Shown: positions 6,646 through 17,110, counted from the first letter of the stretch. The stretch: 64,000 nt of DNA from Roseofilum acuticapitatum BLCC-M154 (GCF_030068475.1 NZ_JAQOSP010000101.1:62001-126000), one strand, 5' to 3'. Numbers and translations: made by a program. The notes: generated by a model from the letters alone, not told the origin.

Positions 6646-7317
6646 ATGACAGCCACACTGAGACAGGAGCCAGTTGCAGCACCAAGCTGGGGCAACAGAT
6701 CGCTCCTACTAAAGAATATTAGCTGGCCGACTTACGAATCTCTGCTTGAGGATTTAAGCGAACAAGCAGGAATGCGCCTGACCTACGACCGAGGATTGCT
6801 GGAAATTATGACTCCTTTAGCTCCGCATGAAGGCGATAAAACGCTGATAGGACGTTTTGTAGAAACTCTGACTGAGGAGTTGAATATAGAAATTCGCAGC
6901 CTGGGTTCCCTCACTTGCAAGCGCGAGGACTTAGCTCGCGGCTTTGAGCCAGATGAGTGCTACTACATTCAGAACGAGTCTCTCGTCTGGAACAAAAAGC
7001 AAATAGACCTCAGTCAAGATCCGCCTCCAGATTTGATCATCGAGATTGATGTGACTAGCCACTCTATTAATAAATTCGATTTATATGCCGATTTTGGAGT
7101 GCCGGAGGTCTGGCTCTATGATGGCGATCGCCTAAAATTCTATCAGCTACAAGGAAAAGAATATCAACAGAGCCAATGCTCCCTGGCTTTTCCTTTCCTG
7201 CAAGCGACGGAAATTATGGGGTTTCTGGAATTGAGAAAAACCACGAAGGAAACTGCATTAATTCGGGAATTTCGCCAGTGGGTGGGCACTCATGCCAAAT
7301 TACCACCTAACAGATGA
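6646..7317 (+). CDS. Uma2-family putative restriction endonuclease-fold protein
   Basis: About 223 residues from ATG 6646 (MTATLRQEPV); a longer frame starts at 6604 but neither start has a clear ribosome site. The Uma2 (DUF820) core is plain: ISWPTYESLLEDLSEQAGMR, LEIMTPLAPHE, then FEPDECYYIQN and the PD-(D/E)xK-like PPPDLIIEIDVTSHSINKFD with YADFGVPEVWLYDGDRLKFY. Uma2 proteins are very numerous in cyanobacteria and have a nuclease fold, but their role is unknown. One of four in the window. Confidence 0.88.
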   Translation: MTATLRQEPVAAPSWGNRSLLLKNISWPTYESLLEDLSEQAGMRLTYDRGLLEIMTPLAPHEGDKTLIGRFVETLTEELNIEIRSLGSLTCKREDLARGFEPDECYYIQNESLVWNKKQIDLSQDPPPDLIIEIDVTSHSINKFDLYADFGVPEVWLYDGDRLKFYQLQGKEYQQSQCSLAFPFLQATEIMGFLELRKTTKETALIREFRQWVGTHAKLPPNR

Positions 7318-7419
7318 CACTCAACAGAGAAGATTGTTATGGTTAGCGAAGGGGAACTCTTCTCCCCTTATCGATTCTGCAACCCAAGATTTCTAACCTT
7401 CTACGGAGAAAAATCAATC

Positions 7420-7869
7420 ATGGTACAAGCTACAGAACGCCCAACCGTTAACTCAGACAAAGATCAAGACTCCCTTCCTAAGTCTTCTCCCTCCTCCAGT
7501 GGACTCTGCGAAGTGGGAGAACGCCCTTGGGGAACCTATACGGTATTGGAAGAAGGACAAGGCTATAAAATTAAACGCATCGAAGTAAAACCCGGTCATC
7601 GCCTGAGTTTACAGATGCACCACCACCGCAGCGAACATTGGATCGTGGTTTCGGGTACGGCAAAAGTCGTCTGTGGCGATAAAGAAATCATGGTGTACCA
7701 ATACCAATCCACCTATGTTCCCCAAGGTAACTCCCATCGCCTGGAAAATCCCGGAGTGATTCCCTTAGTGCTGATCGAAGTGCAAAATGGGGAATATTTG
7801 GGTGAAGATGATATTGTCCGTTTCCAGGATGACTATGCCCGCAGTAACGGCAAAGAGAGTAAAGTTTAA
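7420..7869 (+). CDS. Cupin; mannose-6-phosphate isomerase type II C-terminal domain protein
   Basis: 149 residues from ATG 7420, which has a GGAG site 11 nt upstream; the longer reading from 7339 lacks one. A disordered N-terminus (about 35 residues) is followed by a single cupin: RPWGTYTVLEEGQGYKIKRI, metal-site PGHRLSLQMHHHRSEHWIVV with the His-x-His...Glu set, and VPQGNSHRLENPGVIPLVLI. Stand-alone cupins like this match the isomerase half of bifunctional ManC/AlgA proteins and may make mannose-6-P for GDP-mannose. Next gene is 27 nt downstream. Confidence 0.8.
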   Translation: MVQATERPTVNSDKDQDSLPKSSPSSSGLCEVGERPWGTYTVLEEGQGYKIKRIEVKPGHRLSLQMHHHRSEHWIVVSGTAKVVCGDKEIMVYQYQSTYVPQGNSHRLENPGVIPLVLIEVQNGEYLGEDDIVRFQDDYARSNGKESKV

Positions 7870-7896
7870 ATTAGAGATCCCTTAAAGAGTCCCCCG

Positions 7897-8223
7897 ATGA
7901 TTGATTTAACCCCTGCTGCTGCCACAGAATTAAAACGGTTACAAAGCCGATATCCCCAAGCTACTGCCTGGATACGTTTTGAGGTGCAGACAGGGGGATG
8001 TGCAGATTTTAGCTATGAGATCCGGTTTGACTCGGAAAAACAGGAGACTGATCAGGAGTATGCGTATGAGGCGATCGCCATCATCATCGATCCCAATCAA
8101 TTAACCTATCTCGATCGCCTCAAAGTCGATTATTCCGATGATTTGATGGGGGGAGGATTTCGTTTCCATAATCCTAATGCCGCCCGAACCTGTGGCTGTG
8201 GTCAATCCTTTAGCATTAGCTAA
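7897..8223 (+). CDS. HesB/IscA/SufA-like Fe-S cluster carrier
   Basis: 108 residues of the A-type carrier family. The first conserved Cys is in [14 protein letters not shown] and the C-terminal pair in [16 protein letters not shown], which together give the three-Cys cluster site. Between them lies [23 protein letters not shown], split here to keep it short, a typical IscA strand. It should pass [2Fe-2S] or [4Fe-4S] clusters or iron to apoproteins. It precedes the str operon, whose promoter lies about 30 nt after its stop. Confidence 0.85.
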   Translation: MIDLTPAAATELKRLQSRYPQATAWIRFEVQTGGCADFSYEIRFDSEKQETDQEYAYEAIAIIIDPNQLTYLDRLKVDYSDDLMGGGFRFHNPNAARTCGCGQSFSIS

Positions 8224-8253
8224 CCCTGAAACCCAAAGGGTTCAGCCAAAGTA

Positions 8254-8283
8254 TTGACAAAAGTGATCTGGAGTTGGTAAAGT
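8254..8283 (+). promoter_or_regulatory. Candidate promoter of the str operon
   Basis: TTGACA at 8254-8259 and TAAAGT at 8278-8283, 18 bp apart, fit a sigma-70-type -35/-10 pair. The rpsL ATG is at 8340, leaving a leader of about 50 nt. A weak stem AACCC/GGGTT just upstream (8222-8242) could end the preceding gene. Found by eye only. Confidence 0.5.
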
Positions 8284-8339
8284 TAAAAATTGTCGTCAAA
8301 GTTGAACCAGAGACGGTTTATAGGAAACCTCCGTACCTT

Positions 8340-8711
8340 ATGCCAACGATCCAACAACTCATTCGTAGTGAACGTCAGAAAATAGAACGGAAAACCAAGT
8401 CTCCAGCTCTAAAAAGCTGCCCCCAGCGCCGTGGAGTCTGTACCCGTGTTTACACTACAACTCCTAAGAAACCCAATTCAGCCCTGCGTAAAGTTGCCCG
8501 TGTACGTTTAACCTCTGGGTTTGAAGTCACCGCTTATATCCCAGGGATTGGGCATAATCTTCAAGAACACTCCGTAGTCATGATTCGCGGTGGGCGAGTC
8601 AAAGATTTGCCTGGTGTAAGATATCACATAATTCGCGGAACATTAGATACCGCAGGTGTGAAAGATCGGCGGCAAGGACGTTCCAAATATGGAGCAAAAC
8701 GTCCCAAATAG
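8340..8711 (+). CDS. rpsL: 30S ribosomal protein S12
   Basis: 123 residues from ATG 8340 ([20 protein letters not shown]), full length for S12; an upstream in-frame GTG/TTG region is not S12-like and is rejected. Contains the decoding-site loop [20 protein letters not shown], whose Lys is the wild-type streptomycin-sensitive form, and [20 protein letters not shown]. First gene of the str cluster. Confidence 0.98.
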   Translation: MPTIQQLIRSERQKIERKTKSPALKSCPQRRGVCTRVYTTTPKKPNSALRKVARVRLTSGFEVTAYIPGIGHNLQEHSVVMIRGGRVKDLPGVRYHIIRGTLDTAGVKDRRQGRSKYGAKRPK

Positions 8712-8829
8712 TACCCTAAAACGGTTTAGTTTAAGGGATTAGAGTAAGCCGTTATAGCTTCCTGGTTCTAGTTATTTTAACGCCGATCGTTGTAGATATA
8801 TACTGTCCCATTATTCAATTCTCAAACCT

Positions 8830-9300
8830 ATGTCTCGTCGAGGAGTCTCTCATCACCGTTCTGTCCCTCCAGACTCGGTACACAACAGTCGATTGGTTAG
8901 CATGACCATTCGGCGGATCATGAAGAGTGGTAAAAAATCTATAGCCTCTCATATTTTATACGATGCTTTCAAGATTATCGAAGAGCGCACCGGTTCCGAT
9001 GCTCTCACCCTATTTGAAAAAGCCGTTAAAAATGCCACCCCTTTAGTAGAGGTAAAAGCCAGACGGGTGGGTGGGGCAACCTATCAAGTGCCCATGGAAG
9101 TTCGTTCAGATCGAGGCGTGAGCTTGGCCCTGCGTTGGTTGATTCGTTTTTCCAGACAACGTTCAGGTAACTCCATGGCCATGAAACTGGCCAATGAACT
9201 CATGGATGCAGCAAACGAAACGGGAAACACCATCCGCAAGCGGGAAGAAACCCATCGCATGGCTGAAGCGAACAAAGCCTTTGCTCACTACCGTTACTAA
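8830..9300 (+). CDS. rpsG: 30S ribosomal protein S7
   Basis: 156 residues, the normal S7 length, opening [20 protein letters not shown] rather than the more common MSRR....KR form. Conserved [20 protein letters not shown] and [17 protein letters not shown] at the C-terminus. Binds 16S rRNA at the head of the 30S subunit. Second gene of the str cluster, 118 nt after rpsL. Confidence 0.98.
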   Translation: MSRRGVSHHRSVPPDSVHNSRLVSMTIRRIMKSGKKSIASHILYDAFKIIEERTGSDALTLFEKAVKNATPLVEVKARRVGGATYQVPMEVRSDRGVSLALRWLIRFSRQRSGNSMAMKLANELMDAANETGNTIRKREETHRMAEANKAFAHYRY

Positions 9301-9355
9301 GCCATCAGACAAACTCAGCGTCTAAATCTTTAGCTCAAAAGAGAAACCCTGACCC

Positions 9356-9387
9356 AAATCTAGTCTAAAAGCTTTTAGACTAGATTT
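9356..9387. promoter_or_regulatory. Perfect 32-bp palindrome between rpsG and fusA
   Basis: Two exact 16-nt arms meet at 9371/9372 (left arm AAATCTAGTCTAAAAG). RNA would form a long A/U-rich stem with essentially no loop. It lacks a following T-run, so it is not a standard terminator; it may reduce readthrough, be an RNase III-type processing site, or be a protein-binding operator. A strong AAGGAGGT ribosome site precedes fusA further down (9478-9485). Confidence 0.55.
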
Positions 9388-9489
9388 CTTCAGGAACCAT
9401 CGTACATTTGTCTTAAAAAAAGTATACAATTCTAATAGAGCAGAAAAATAAACAATCAAAAACTGCTTTTCAAGACCAAGGAGGTATCT

Positions 9490-11565
9490 GTGGCACGAAA
9501 TATCCCGCTGGAGCGAATTCGCAATATCGGCATTGCTGCCCATATTGATGCGGGCAAGACAACAACAACTGAAAGAATCCTGTTCTATTCAGGCATTGTT
9601 CACAAAATAGGTGAAGTGCATGATGGGACGGCAGTGACTGACTGGATGGAACAAGAACGCGAACGCGGAATTACCATCACAGCAGCAGCCATCAGTACCA
9701 GTTGGAAAGACCATCAAATTAACATTATCGATACTCCAGGTCACGTAGACTTCACCATTGAAGTTGAGCGTTCCATGCGGGTATTAGATGGTGTAATTGC
9801 TGTATTTTGTTCGGTTGGGGGAGTTCAACCTCAATCAGAAACAGTATGGCGGCAAGCCGATCGCTATAAAGTGCCCCGGATTGTTTTTGTTAACAAAATG
9901 GATCGCACGGGAGCGAACTTTTTTAAGGTATACGAACAAATTAAAGATCGTCTCCGGGCGAATGCTGTCCCCATTCAAATTCCTATTGGCTCAGAGAGCA
10001 ATTTTAGAGGTATTGTAGACTTGGTGCGGATGCGTGCCAAGATATATACAAACGATATCGGTACAGATATTGAAGAAACTGAAATTCCTGAAGATATTCT
10101 GGAACAAGCAGAAGAGTATCGTACCAAGCTGATTGAATCCGTCGCTGAAACCAATGACGCTCTAACCGAAAAATATTTGGAAGGAGAAGAGTTAACGGAA
10201 GAAGAAATTCATAATGCTCTGCGTCAGGGAACCGTCAATGGGACAATAGTTCCCCTGCTATGTGGTTCTGCCTTCAAGAACAAAGGAGTCCAACTGCTAC
10301 TCGATGCAGTGATTGATTACATGCCCGCGCCCATAGATGTGCTGGCCATTCAAGGAACCTTACCCGATGGCACTCCCATAGAACGCAAAGCGGATGATGA
10401 GCAACCCTTCTCAGCCCTAGCCTTCAAAATCATGTCCGATCCCTATGGTCGCTTGACCTTCACGCGGGTGTATTCAGGGGTGCTGAAGAAAGGCAGCTAT
10501 GTTCTGAACTCAACGAAGGGCAAAAAAGAGCGAGCCTCTCGGTTGATCATCCTGAAAGCCGATGAGCGGATTGAAGTCGATGAACTGCGATCGGGAGACT
10601 TAGGAGCAATCTTAGGTCTCAAAGACACCACCACTGGAGATACCCTCTGTGATGAGAGTTCCCCCGTTATCTTGGAATCTCTGTATATTCCAGAACCCGT
10701 GATCTCCGTTGCTGTAGAGCCGAAAACCAAGCAAGATATGGAGAAGCTCTCCAAAGCCCTCCAATCCTTGTCTGAAGAAGACCCCACCTTCAGAGTCAGT
10801 GTTGACCCGGAAACCAACCAAACCGTAATTGCCGGTATGGGAGAACTCCACTTAGAAATTCTCGTAGACCGTATGCTGCGGGAGTTCAAAGTAGAAGCTA
10901 ATGTGGGTGCGCCCCAGGTTGCCTATCGGGAAACCATCCGTAAAGCCATCAAAGCTGAAGGTAAATTTATCCGCCAAAGTGGGGGTAAAGGGCAATACGG
11001 CCACGTAGTTATTCAGGTTGAACCGGGAGACCCAGGTAGCGGCTTCGAGTTCGTGTCTAAAATTGTCGGTGGCTCTGTTCCCAAGGAATATATTGGGCCG
11101 GCCGAACAGGGCATGAAAGAAGCTTGTGAGTCTGGCATCCTTGCGGGATATCCCGTGATCGATCTCAAAGCGACCTTAGTCGATGGTTCATTCCATGAAG
11201 TAGACTCTTCGGAAATGGCCTTTAAGATTGCTGGATCTATGGCCATTAAAGAAGCCGTTACGAAGGCATCTCCTGTACTTCTAGAACCCACGATGAAGGT
11301 AGAAGTGGAAGTTCCTGAAGATTTCCTCGGAGATGTGATGGGAGACCTCAATTCCCGTCGCGGTCAGATTGAAGGGATGGGTTCTGAAGAAGGGATTAGT
11401 AAAGTCTCGGCTAAAGTTCCTCTGGCAGAAATGTTTGGTTATGCCACCGATATCCGTTCCAAAACTCAAGGGCGGGGAATTTTTTCGATGGAATTTAGTC
11501 ATTACGACGAAGTTCCTCGGAATGTGGCAGAAGCCATCATTGCCAAGAGCAAGGGAGAGGCATAA
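9490..11565 (+). CDS. fusA: Elongation factor G
   Basis: 691 residues, GTG start at 9490 with the very strong site AAGGAGGT 5 nt upstream. GTPase motifs: [20 protein letters not shown] (P-loop), the RGITITAAA switch, DTPGHVDF and NKMDRTGA. Domain II, III and the domain IV loop ([20 protein letters not shown]) are present, and the protein ends [15 protein letters not shown]. Catalyses translocation on the ribosome. Third gene of the str cluster. Confidence 0.98.
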   Translation: MARNIPLERIRNIGIAAHIDAGKTTTTERILFYSGIVHKIGEVHDGTAVTDWMEQERERGITITAAAISTSWKDHQINIIDTPGHVDFTIEVERSMRVLDGVIAVFCSVGGVQPQSETVWRQADRYKVPRIVFVNKMDRTGANFFKVYEQIKDRLRANAVPIQIPIGSESNFRGIVDLVRMRAKIYTNDIGTDIEETEIPEDILEQAEEYRTKLIESVAETNDALTEKYLEGEELTEEEIHNALRQGTVNGTIVPLLCGSAFKNKGVQLLLDAVIDYMPAPIDVLAIQGTLPDGTPIERKADDEQPFSALAFKIMSDPYGRLTFTRVYSGVLKKGSYVLNSTKGKKERASRLIILKADERIEVDELRSGDLGAILGLKDTTTGDTLCDESSPVILESLYIPEPVISVAVEPKTKQDMEKLSKALQSLSEEDPTFRVSVDPETNQTVIAGMGELHLEILVDRMLREFKVEANVGAPQVAYRETIRKAIKAEGKFIRQSGGKGQYGHVVIQVEPGDPGSGFEFVSKIVGGSVPKEYIGPAEQGMKEACESGILAGYPVIDLKATLVDGSFHEVDSSEMAFKIAGSMAIKEAVTKASPVLLEPTMKVEVEVPEDFLGDVMGDLNSRRGQIEGMGSEEGISKVSAKVPLAEMFGYATDIRSKTQGRGIFSMEFSHYDEVPRNVAEAIIAKSKGEA

Positions 11566-11570
11566 AATCC

Positions 11571-11624
11571 ACTAGGGTCATTCAGAGTTTAGGACTCTTT
11601 GGTTCTCAACTCTGATGCCCTAGT
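11571..11624 (+). promoter_or_regulatory. Long imperfect hairpin between fusA and tuf
   Basis: Arms ACTAGGGTCATTCAGAGTT and AACTCTGATGCCCTAGT pair with two small bulges around a loop of about 18 nt. No T-run follows. It starts 6 nt after the fusA stop, so it could act as an attenuator, mRNA stabiliser or processing site. Confidence 0.5.
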
Positions 11625-11710
11625 CCCGATCCCTTTACTATCCTGACTTAGGGTCAGAAAACGTTTACTTCGTCTTTTATCTAGTCAACATTAAGCACAT
11701 TTAATTAGTT

Positions 11711-12940
11711 ATGGCACGCGCAAAATTTGAACGGAACAAACCTCACGTTAACATTGGTACGATTGGTCATGTTGACCATGGTAAAACAACCCTGACGGCG
11801 GCGATTACCATGACTTTGGCAGCCGGTGGAAAATCTCAAGCTAAGAACTACGAGGATATTGATGCCGCTCCAGAGGAAAAGGCGCGGGGAATTACCATTA
11901 ATACGGCTCACGTGGAGTATGAAACGGATGGTCGCCACTATGCCCATGTGGACTGTCCTGGACATGCTGACTATGTGAAAAACATGATCACTGGAGCCGC
12001 CCAAATGGATGGTGCAATTCTGGTGGTGTCTGCGGCTGATGGCCCCATGCCTCAAACCCGCGAACATATCCTCTTGGCTCGTCAGGTAGGTGTTCCTAAC
12101 TTGGTGGTCTTCTTGAATAAGAAGGATATGGTTGATGATGAGGAATTGTTAGAGCTTGTGGAACTGGAAGTGCGCGAGCTTCTGAGTGATTACGATTTCG
12201 ATGGGGATAATATTCCCATTGTGGCCGGTTCTGCTCTAAAAGCTGTGGAAACGATGGCCGCTACACCCGATGCTCAAAAGGGTGAAAATGAGTGGATTGA
12301 TGCCATTTATCAGTTGATGGATGAAGTAGATAACTATATTCCGACTCCAGAGCGGGATGTGGATAAGCCATTCTTGATGGCGGTGGAAGATGTCTTCTCA
12401 ATTACGGGTCGGGGAACGGTTGCCACCGGGCGGATCGAGCGCGGTAAGGTTAAAGTCGGCGAAACGGTGGAATTGGTGGGAATTCGCAATACCCGCAGTA
12501 CCACGGTGACCGGTGTAGAAATGTTTAAGAAGTCTCTGGATGAAGGGATGGCTGGTGATAATGCGGGTCTTCTACTTCGTGGGATACAAAAAACGGATGT
12601 AGAGCGGGGTATGGTCTTGGCTAAACCCGGTTCAATCACGCCCCATACTCAGTTTGAAGCTGAAGTTTATGTGCTGAAAAAAGAAGAAGGTGGCCGCCAT
12701 ACTCCCTTTTTCCCCAACTATCGTCCTCAGTTCTATGTGCGGACAACGGATGTAACGGGCACAATTACGTCATTCACCGCAGATGATGGCAGTGATGCAG
12801 AGATGGTAATGCCTGGCGACCGGATTAAAATGAACGTGGAATTGATCAATGCGATCGCTATTGAACAAGGAATGCGTTTTGCGATCCGTGAAGGGGGCCG
12901 TACTATCGGTGCGGGTGTGGTCGCTAAGATCCTGAAATAG
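11711..12940 (+). CDS. tuf: Elongation factor Tu
   Basis: 409 residues, full length. Opening [20 protein letters not shown] then [16 protein letters not shown] (P-loop), [26 protein letters not shown] and [12 protein letters not shown]. Domains II/III include [18 protein letters not shown] and [18 protein letters not shown], ending [13 protein letters not shown]. The stretch [17 protein letters not shown] is the usual cyanobacterial and plastid form. Delivers aminoacyl-tRNA to the ribosome. Confidence 0.98.
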   Translation: MARAKFERNKPHVNIGTIGHVDHGKTTLTAAITMTLAAGGKSQAKNYEDIDAAPEEKARGITINTAHVEYETDGRHYAHVDCPGHADYVKNMITGAAQMDGAILVVSAADGPMPQTREHILLARQVGVPNLVVFLNKKDMVDDEELLELVELEVRELLSDYDFDGDNIPIVAGSALKAVETMAATPDAQKGENEWIDAIYQLMDEVDNYIPTPERDVDKPFLMAVEDVFSITGRGTVATGRIERGKVKVGETVELVGIRNTRSTTVTGVEMFKKSLDEGMAGDNAGLLLRGIQKTDVERGMVLAKPGSITPHTQFEAEVYVLKKEEGGRHTPFFPNYRPQFYVRTTDVTGTITSFTADDGSDAEMVMPGDRIKMNVELINAIAIEQGMRFAIREGGRTIGAGVVAKILK

Positions 12941-12971
12941 CTGGGTCTTAGTCCTCCGTTCATCTTCATTC

Positions 12972-13012
12972 AACCCTTCCCTCAGTGAACCCTAAACTCA
13001 TGGGGAAGGGTT
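12972..13012 (+). promoter_or_regulatory. Hairpin between tuf and rpsJ
   Basis: Perfect 10-bp arms AACCCTTCCC and GGGAAGGGTT with a 21-nt loop. It is followed by CTCTCTC instead of a T-run, so partial termination or mRNA processing is more likely than full termination, which fits lower demand for S10 than for EF-Tu. Confidence 0.55.
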
Positions 13013-13056
13013 TCTCTCTCAAAACTTTCACAGAACCTTGACAAGTGTAAATAATC

Positions 13057-13374
13057 ATGGCAACTCTACAACAACAAAAAATTCGTATTCGTCTGAAAGC
13101 ATTCGATCGCCGTCTCCTGGATACCTCTTGCGAAAAAATTGTCGATACCGCTAACCGCACCAACGCTACAGCAGTTGGCCCCATTCCCTTACCCACCAAG
13201 CGCCGCATCTATTGTATCCTGCGATCGCCCCACGTAGATAAAGACTCGCGGGAGCATTTTGAAACCCGTACCCACCGTCGCATCATTGATATTTATCAAC
13301 CCTCCTCTAAAACCATTGATGCTTTGATGAAACTCGATCTTCCTGCTGGTGTAGATATCGAAGTGAAGCTTTAA
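13057..13374 (+). CDS. rpsJ: 30S ribosomal protein S10
   Basis: 105 residues. [20 protein letters not shown], then [33 protein letters not shown], and ending [10 protein letters not shown]. Also known as NusE in transcription antitermination. In cyanobacteria rpsJ commonly follows tuf, as here, and closes the cluster. Confidence 0.98.
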   Translation: MATLQQQKIRIRLKAFDRRLLDTSCEKIVDTANRTNATAVGPIPLPTKRRIYCILRSPHVDKDSREHFETRTHRRIIDIYQPSSKTIDALMKLDLPAGVDIEVKL

Positions 13375-13412
13375 CGTCAAAAAGTTGCCCATTCCCTGGT
13401 TAAGAATTGAGT

Positions 13413-13436
13413 CCCCATCTCAACGGTGGGGTTTTT
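13413..13436 (+). terminator. Rho-independent terminator after rpsJ
   Basis: CCCCA stem (13413-13417), 9-nt loop, TGGGG (13427-13431), then five T residues. It lies about 40 nt after the rpsJ stop and before the LON-domain gene. Confidence 0.75.
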
Positions 13437-13522
13437 ACAGCCTCAAACAATGCGATAGACTAAAAAGATGTTTCTGCTATTTTCAGGTCTTTATTGAGAG
13501 TCCCCAGAACAGGAAAATTATC

Positions 13523-14167
13523 ATGACATCTTCTTCATCGATCGCAGTACGAGAACTTCCTTTGTTCCCCTTACCGGAAGTCGTCCTCTTTCCAGGGAGG
13601 CCCCTACCCTTACATATCTTTGAGTTTCGATATCGGATGATGATGAATACCGTCCTTCAAACCGATAGTCGCTTTGGGGTATTAATGTGGGACCCGCTCA
13701 AAAATGAAGCTGCTTCCGTGGGTTGCTGTGCGGAAATTATTAATTATCAACGCTTACCCGATGACCGTATGAAGATCCTGACTTTGGGACAACAACGGTT
13801 TCGGGTTTTAGAATATGTACGAGAAAAACCCTATCGCGTGGGGTTAGTGGAGTGGATCGAAGATGAACCGACGGATCGAGACCTGAGATCCTTGGGAATG
13901 AATGTGGAACAACTGCTTAAGGATGTGGTTCACCTGTCCTCTAAATTAACGGGTCAGGAAATTGAATTACCCGATAATATTCCCAGTCTTCCCATTGAGT
14001 TATCCTACTGGGTAGCCAGTAATTTATATGGGGTGGCGGCTGAACAACAAGCCCTCTTAGAAATGCAAAGCACGGCCGAACGACTGGAGCGAGAAACAGA
14101 AATTCTTACTTCTACTCGTAATCATTTGGCGGCTCGGACGGTACTGAAGGATACGTTTAAGGAATGA
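13523..14167 (+). CDS. LON substrate-binding-domain protein
   Basis: 214 residues from ATG 13523 (AGGA 11 nt upstream). A reading from 13385 is rejected because it crosses the terminator. RELPLFPLPEVVLFPGRPLP and LHIFEFRYRMMMNTVLQTDS are the start of the Lon N-terminal (PUA-like) domain; MKILTLGQQRFRVLEYVREK continues it, and the rest is helical. There is no AAA+ or peptidase part. Such proteins are conserved in cyanobacteria; a role in substrate recognition for proteolysis is assumed only by analogy. Confidence 0.85.
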   Translation: MTSSSSIAVRELPLFPLPEVVLFPGRPLPLHIFEFRYRMMMNTVLQTDSRFGVLMWDPLKNEAASVGCCAEIINYQRLPDDRMKILTLGQQRFRVLEYVREKPYRVGLVEWIEDEPTDRDLRSLGMNVEQLLKDVVHLSSKLTGQEIELPDNIPSLPIELSYWVASNLYGVAAEQQALLEMQSTAERLERETEILTSTRNHLAARTVLKDTFKE

Positions 14168-14192
14168 GTCATGAGTCAAAGAACTGTGGTAT

Positions 14193-15047
14193 CTAAATAT
14201 CGGTAACGGTATAGCTGCCGAAAATTTTTAATACTTCTGTGTACTCTTCGAGTTGTTGAAGAGTGTGTTGGATGCTGGGTTCTCTAGCATCAACTTCAAT
14301 ATCAATAAAAAATAAATATTCGCCTAGCGATCGCTTGGTGGGACGGGACTCAATGCGGCTTAAATTAATTCCTTGACGGGCAAAGATTTCTAGGGGTTTA
14401 ACCAGCACCCCTGGAATATTCGCTAGGCTGAAGGCGATCGAGGTGTGGGTTTTGGGCTGGGATGGGGAATTTAAGTGGATATCAGTACCCGTAGAACTCA
14501 TGGCCCAGAACCGAGTGCAGTTATCCGGGCGATCGTTGATGGGATAGGCTAAGATAGGCACTTCATAGAGTTTAGCGGCTCGTTGGGAGGCGATCGCGGC
14601 GATCGGTCGAACTGGCTCAAGATATTGAATGGACTCCGTAGTGGAGTTGGTGGGAATTAATTCCACTCCCGGTAAATGTTGCTCTAACCATTCTTGACAT
14701 TGTGCTAAGGCTTGGGGATGGGAATAAACGGTTTTAATGGCAGATAAGTCATCTATCTGAGAGAGTAAACCATGATAAATGGGTAAGACATAGGCCTGTT
14801 GGATTTCTAAACCCTGTAATTGCCATAGAGTATCCAGAGTCATGGGAACACTCCCTTCAATGGAATTTTCTACCGGAGCGATCGCCAAATGGGACTCTCC
14901 TTTAGCCACGGCCTGTAAGGTTTGGGCAATACTGGGATAGGGACGCAATTCACTGTCATATCCTTGGGATTTAAGCTGCCCACTACAGGCGATCGCGGCC
15001 GCTTCAGAATAAGTCCCTCGTGGCCCCAGATAAGCAATCATCACCAT
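14193..15047 (-). CDS. pheA: Prephenate dehydratase
   Basis: 284 residues (Met1 or the second Met at 15041). Starts AYLGPRGTYSEAAAIACSGQ; catalytic signatures LAIAPVENSIEGSVPMTLDT and DNCTRFWAMSSTG (the TRF motif). C-terminal ACT regulatory domain from about residue 200, with GVLVKPLEIFARQGINLSRI and ESRPTKRSLGEYLFFIDIE, where phenylalanine normally binds for feedback inhibition. Converts prephenate to phenylpyruvate. Confidence 0.95.
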   Translation of the reverse strand: MVMIAYLGPRGTYSEAAAIACSGQLKSQGYDSELRPYPSIAQTLQAVAKGESHLAIAPVENSIEGSVPMTLDTLWQLQGLEIQQAYVLPIYHGLLSQIDDLSAIKTVYSHPQALAQCQEWLEQHLPGVELIPTNSTTESIQYLEPVRPIAAIASQRAAKLYEVPILAYPINDRPDNCTRFWAMSSTGTDIHLNSPSQPKTHTSIAFSLANIPGVLVKPLEIFARQGINLSRIESRPTKRSLGEYLFFIDIEVDAREPSIQHTLQQLEEYTEVLKIFGSYTVTDI

Positions 15048-15092
15048 AATCTCTTCTCCTTAGACCTTCTGCCAATATAGCTTAATTAGCAA

Positions 15093-16964
15093 TTACCTAT
15101 TACGATCGGCAGGATTTAATTGGGGTTGGGGAGTAGAATTATTTTTCTCCCCAATCTTTGCTCCTTCCAAAAGTTCAATCAGCAATAGATCCATCTCCTC
15201 AAACGTATAATTCTTCTGAAGTTCTGCTTGTAATTTTAGGCGAAAATTCTCCCCTAAACGCTCCTTCAATTGTTGTTCGAGCATATCGGGTGCTTGGGTT
15301 TGCCCCTTCAGATAAGATTTGCGGGGATTAAGAGTGAGCGCCTGAATAATTTGTTGGACTAATTTTTCCGCAATTTGATCCGGCACTCGGCGCACACCCG
15401 GTATTTTTTGTACGCCCTTATACCAACCCAATTTTTGCAGAGTTTTATCTACTTCATAGCGCAAAAATGCTTCTAAATCTGGGGAAATTTCTGGCAGTAC
15501 ATTACAAGCTGTTACTTCCCAAACTCTTCCCGTAATGCTGCCAAAACTACGCTGTTTTTGTGGGCTATTCTCTACAGTAACTTCCGCTTCAGGATTAGCA
15601 TCGCGGGGGCTTTTTATAAACGCTTTCTGAATTAATCCATTACTAATTTTACTTTGTAGTTGTCCAATCCCTCGGTTAACTACTACCTGAGCAAGTTCTT
15701 GACCAAAACTGGCAATAAAATTTAATCCTAAATACTTTTGTACCGGCTCTAAGTCAATCAAATCAGATTCATTAAAACGAATCACTAGGGGAATTACGCG
15801 CAAGCCGGGAACCCAAGGTTGCAGCAAGAGTAAATCATAGGAACGAGAGCCGATCGCTATGCCTAAACCAATATCTTTCTCACGATAAAATCGGCACAAA
15901 ACCTTAACAATAAAATCGATCCAGTAAATGAATAAAAATGGGAAATCCATGAGGATAAAACGATTGGCAAATGACCCAGTTCCATCCAAATGACGATAAT
16001 ACATGGACTCCACAGGAAAAAAGAGTTTATCTTTCATAAAGTCAAAGGAATCACGCCAAGTATTTTCCTGGAAATTCTCCAGAGATAAAAATTCATCAAA
16101 GGCTCCCTTAGAAGATAAATCTGCCCAGAGCAACTCTGGCGCAATAAACTGGACAATCCTAGGATCGCGGAACCAATTGAGCCGAGATCGAATCATTTCG
16201 CGGTTGGTTTGATTATCCTCACTATAGATGTGATTTTTCATAATCGATTTAATTTGATTAACTTTTCCTGATTTGTTAATCGAATTAATCGCATATTGTT
16301 CATCGATCATCTGATAAGTTAAATTTCTTAAGACTTCTAACTGCGGCTCAACCAACCCAGAATCTGGGCCTGCAAATTCTAAAATAGCTTTTAATTGAGC
16401 CACTTCTCGCACATACTCTTGCGCTCCTCGATCCGGTTCAATCCCCTTAATAATGTCATAATCAAGAACCGGTTCATAAAGCAGGAGTAAGGGGCGAATA
16501 TGAATATTAAACTCTGTCCAATGGCTTTCCCAACCCCGACGGGCAATAAAGTCACGACTCCAAAATTGGGCGATCGCCGCATTTAAATCCGTTAACCCCG
16601 TACTCTCGATAATCCTTTGCTGTATCTGATGCAAATGGCTATACTTTCCTAATAACCGAAACGGGGGATTCTCGACTAAAATATCAAGACTTTCGGCTTG
16701 GACTTGGGAGAGTAAAGACTGTACCCCTAAAGACTCTAAACCCTGATTACTGACAGCCTGATTCAAGCCCTCCACCAAGGCGACATAATCTTCTTGGGGG
16801 GTATCTTGCCACTCAAAAATCTTCCAATTAATCCAGAGATGCTGATTGCGAGATTTGACATAGGTGGCATCAAACAAAACCAAGCCCACATTGAGTAAGA
16901 TAATGAGGGCGATCGCTCGTTCGTACCACAGACGTAAAGGACGTAAAGACCGGCGCATAGTCAT
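15093..16964 (-). CDS. Large conserved cyanobacterial membrane-associated protein
   Basis: About 623 residues from the Met at 16964 (MTMRRSLRPLRLWYERAIAL); the longer reading from 17072 has no support. One clear N-terminal membrane segment (IALIILLNVGLVLFDATYV) and a second hydrophobic stretch around FILMDFPFLFIYWIDFIVKV. Between them is a long soluble helical part, and the C-terminus (LRYEVDKTLQKLGWYKGVQK ... YTFEEMDLLLIELLEGAKI) is charged. I recall homologues across cyanobacteria but no function. It is divergent from trpD with 146 nt between starts. Confidence 0.65.
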   Translation of the reverse strand: MTMRRSLRPLRLWYERAIALIILLNVGLVLFDATYVKSRNQHLWINWKIFEWQDTPQEDYVALVEGLNQAVSNQGLESLGVQSLLSQVQAESLDILVENPPFRLLGKYSHLHQIQQRIIESTGLTDLNAAIAQFWSRDFIARRGWESHWTEFNIHIRPLLLLYEPVLDYDIIKGIEPDRGAQEYVREVAQLKAILEFAGPDSGLVEPQLEVLRNLTYQMIDEQYAINSINKSGKVNQIKSIMKNHIYSEDNQTNREMIRSRLNWFRDPRIVQFIAPELLWADLSSKGAFDEFLSLENFQENTWRDSFDFMKDKLFFPVESMYYRHLDGTGSFANRFILMDFPFLFIYWIDFIVKVLCRFYREKDIGLGIAIGSRSYDLLLLQPWVPGLRVIPLVIRFNESDLIDLEPVQKYLGLNFIASFGQELAQVVVNRGIGQLQSKISNGLIQKAFIKSPRDANPEAEVTVENSPQKQRSFGSITGRVWEVTACNVLPEISPDLEAFLRYEVDKTLQKLGWYKGVQKIPGVRRVPDQIAEKLVQQIIQALTLNPRKSYLKGQTQAPDMLEQQLKERLGENFRLKLQAELQKNYTFEEMDLLLIELLEGAKIGEKNNSTPQPQLNPADRNR

Positions 16965-17110
16965 TCCAAGTTTCCCTCTAGTGATAAAATGACAAGAGAT
17001 TAAAGGGCGGGTTGATTCCATTGATGATTTTGTCCCCAAACTCAACGTGAAGCCGCCCTTAAAACTCCACAATAATTGAATGTCCTCTATTTCCTGACAA
17101 TCCTGGATTC

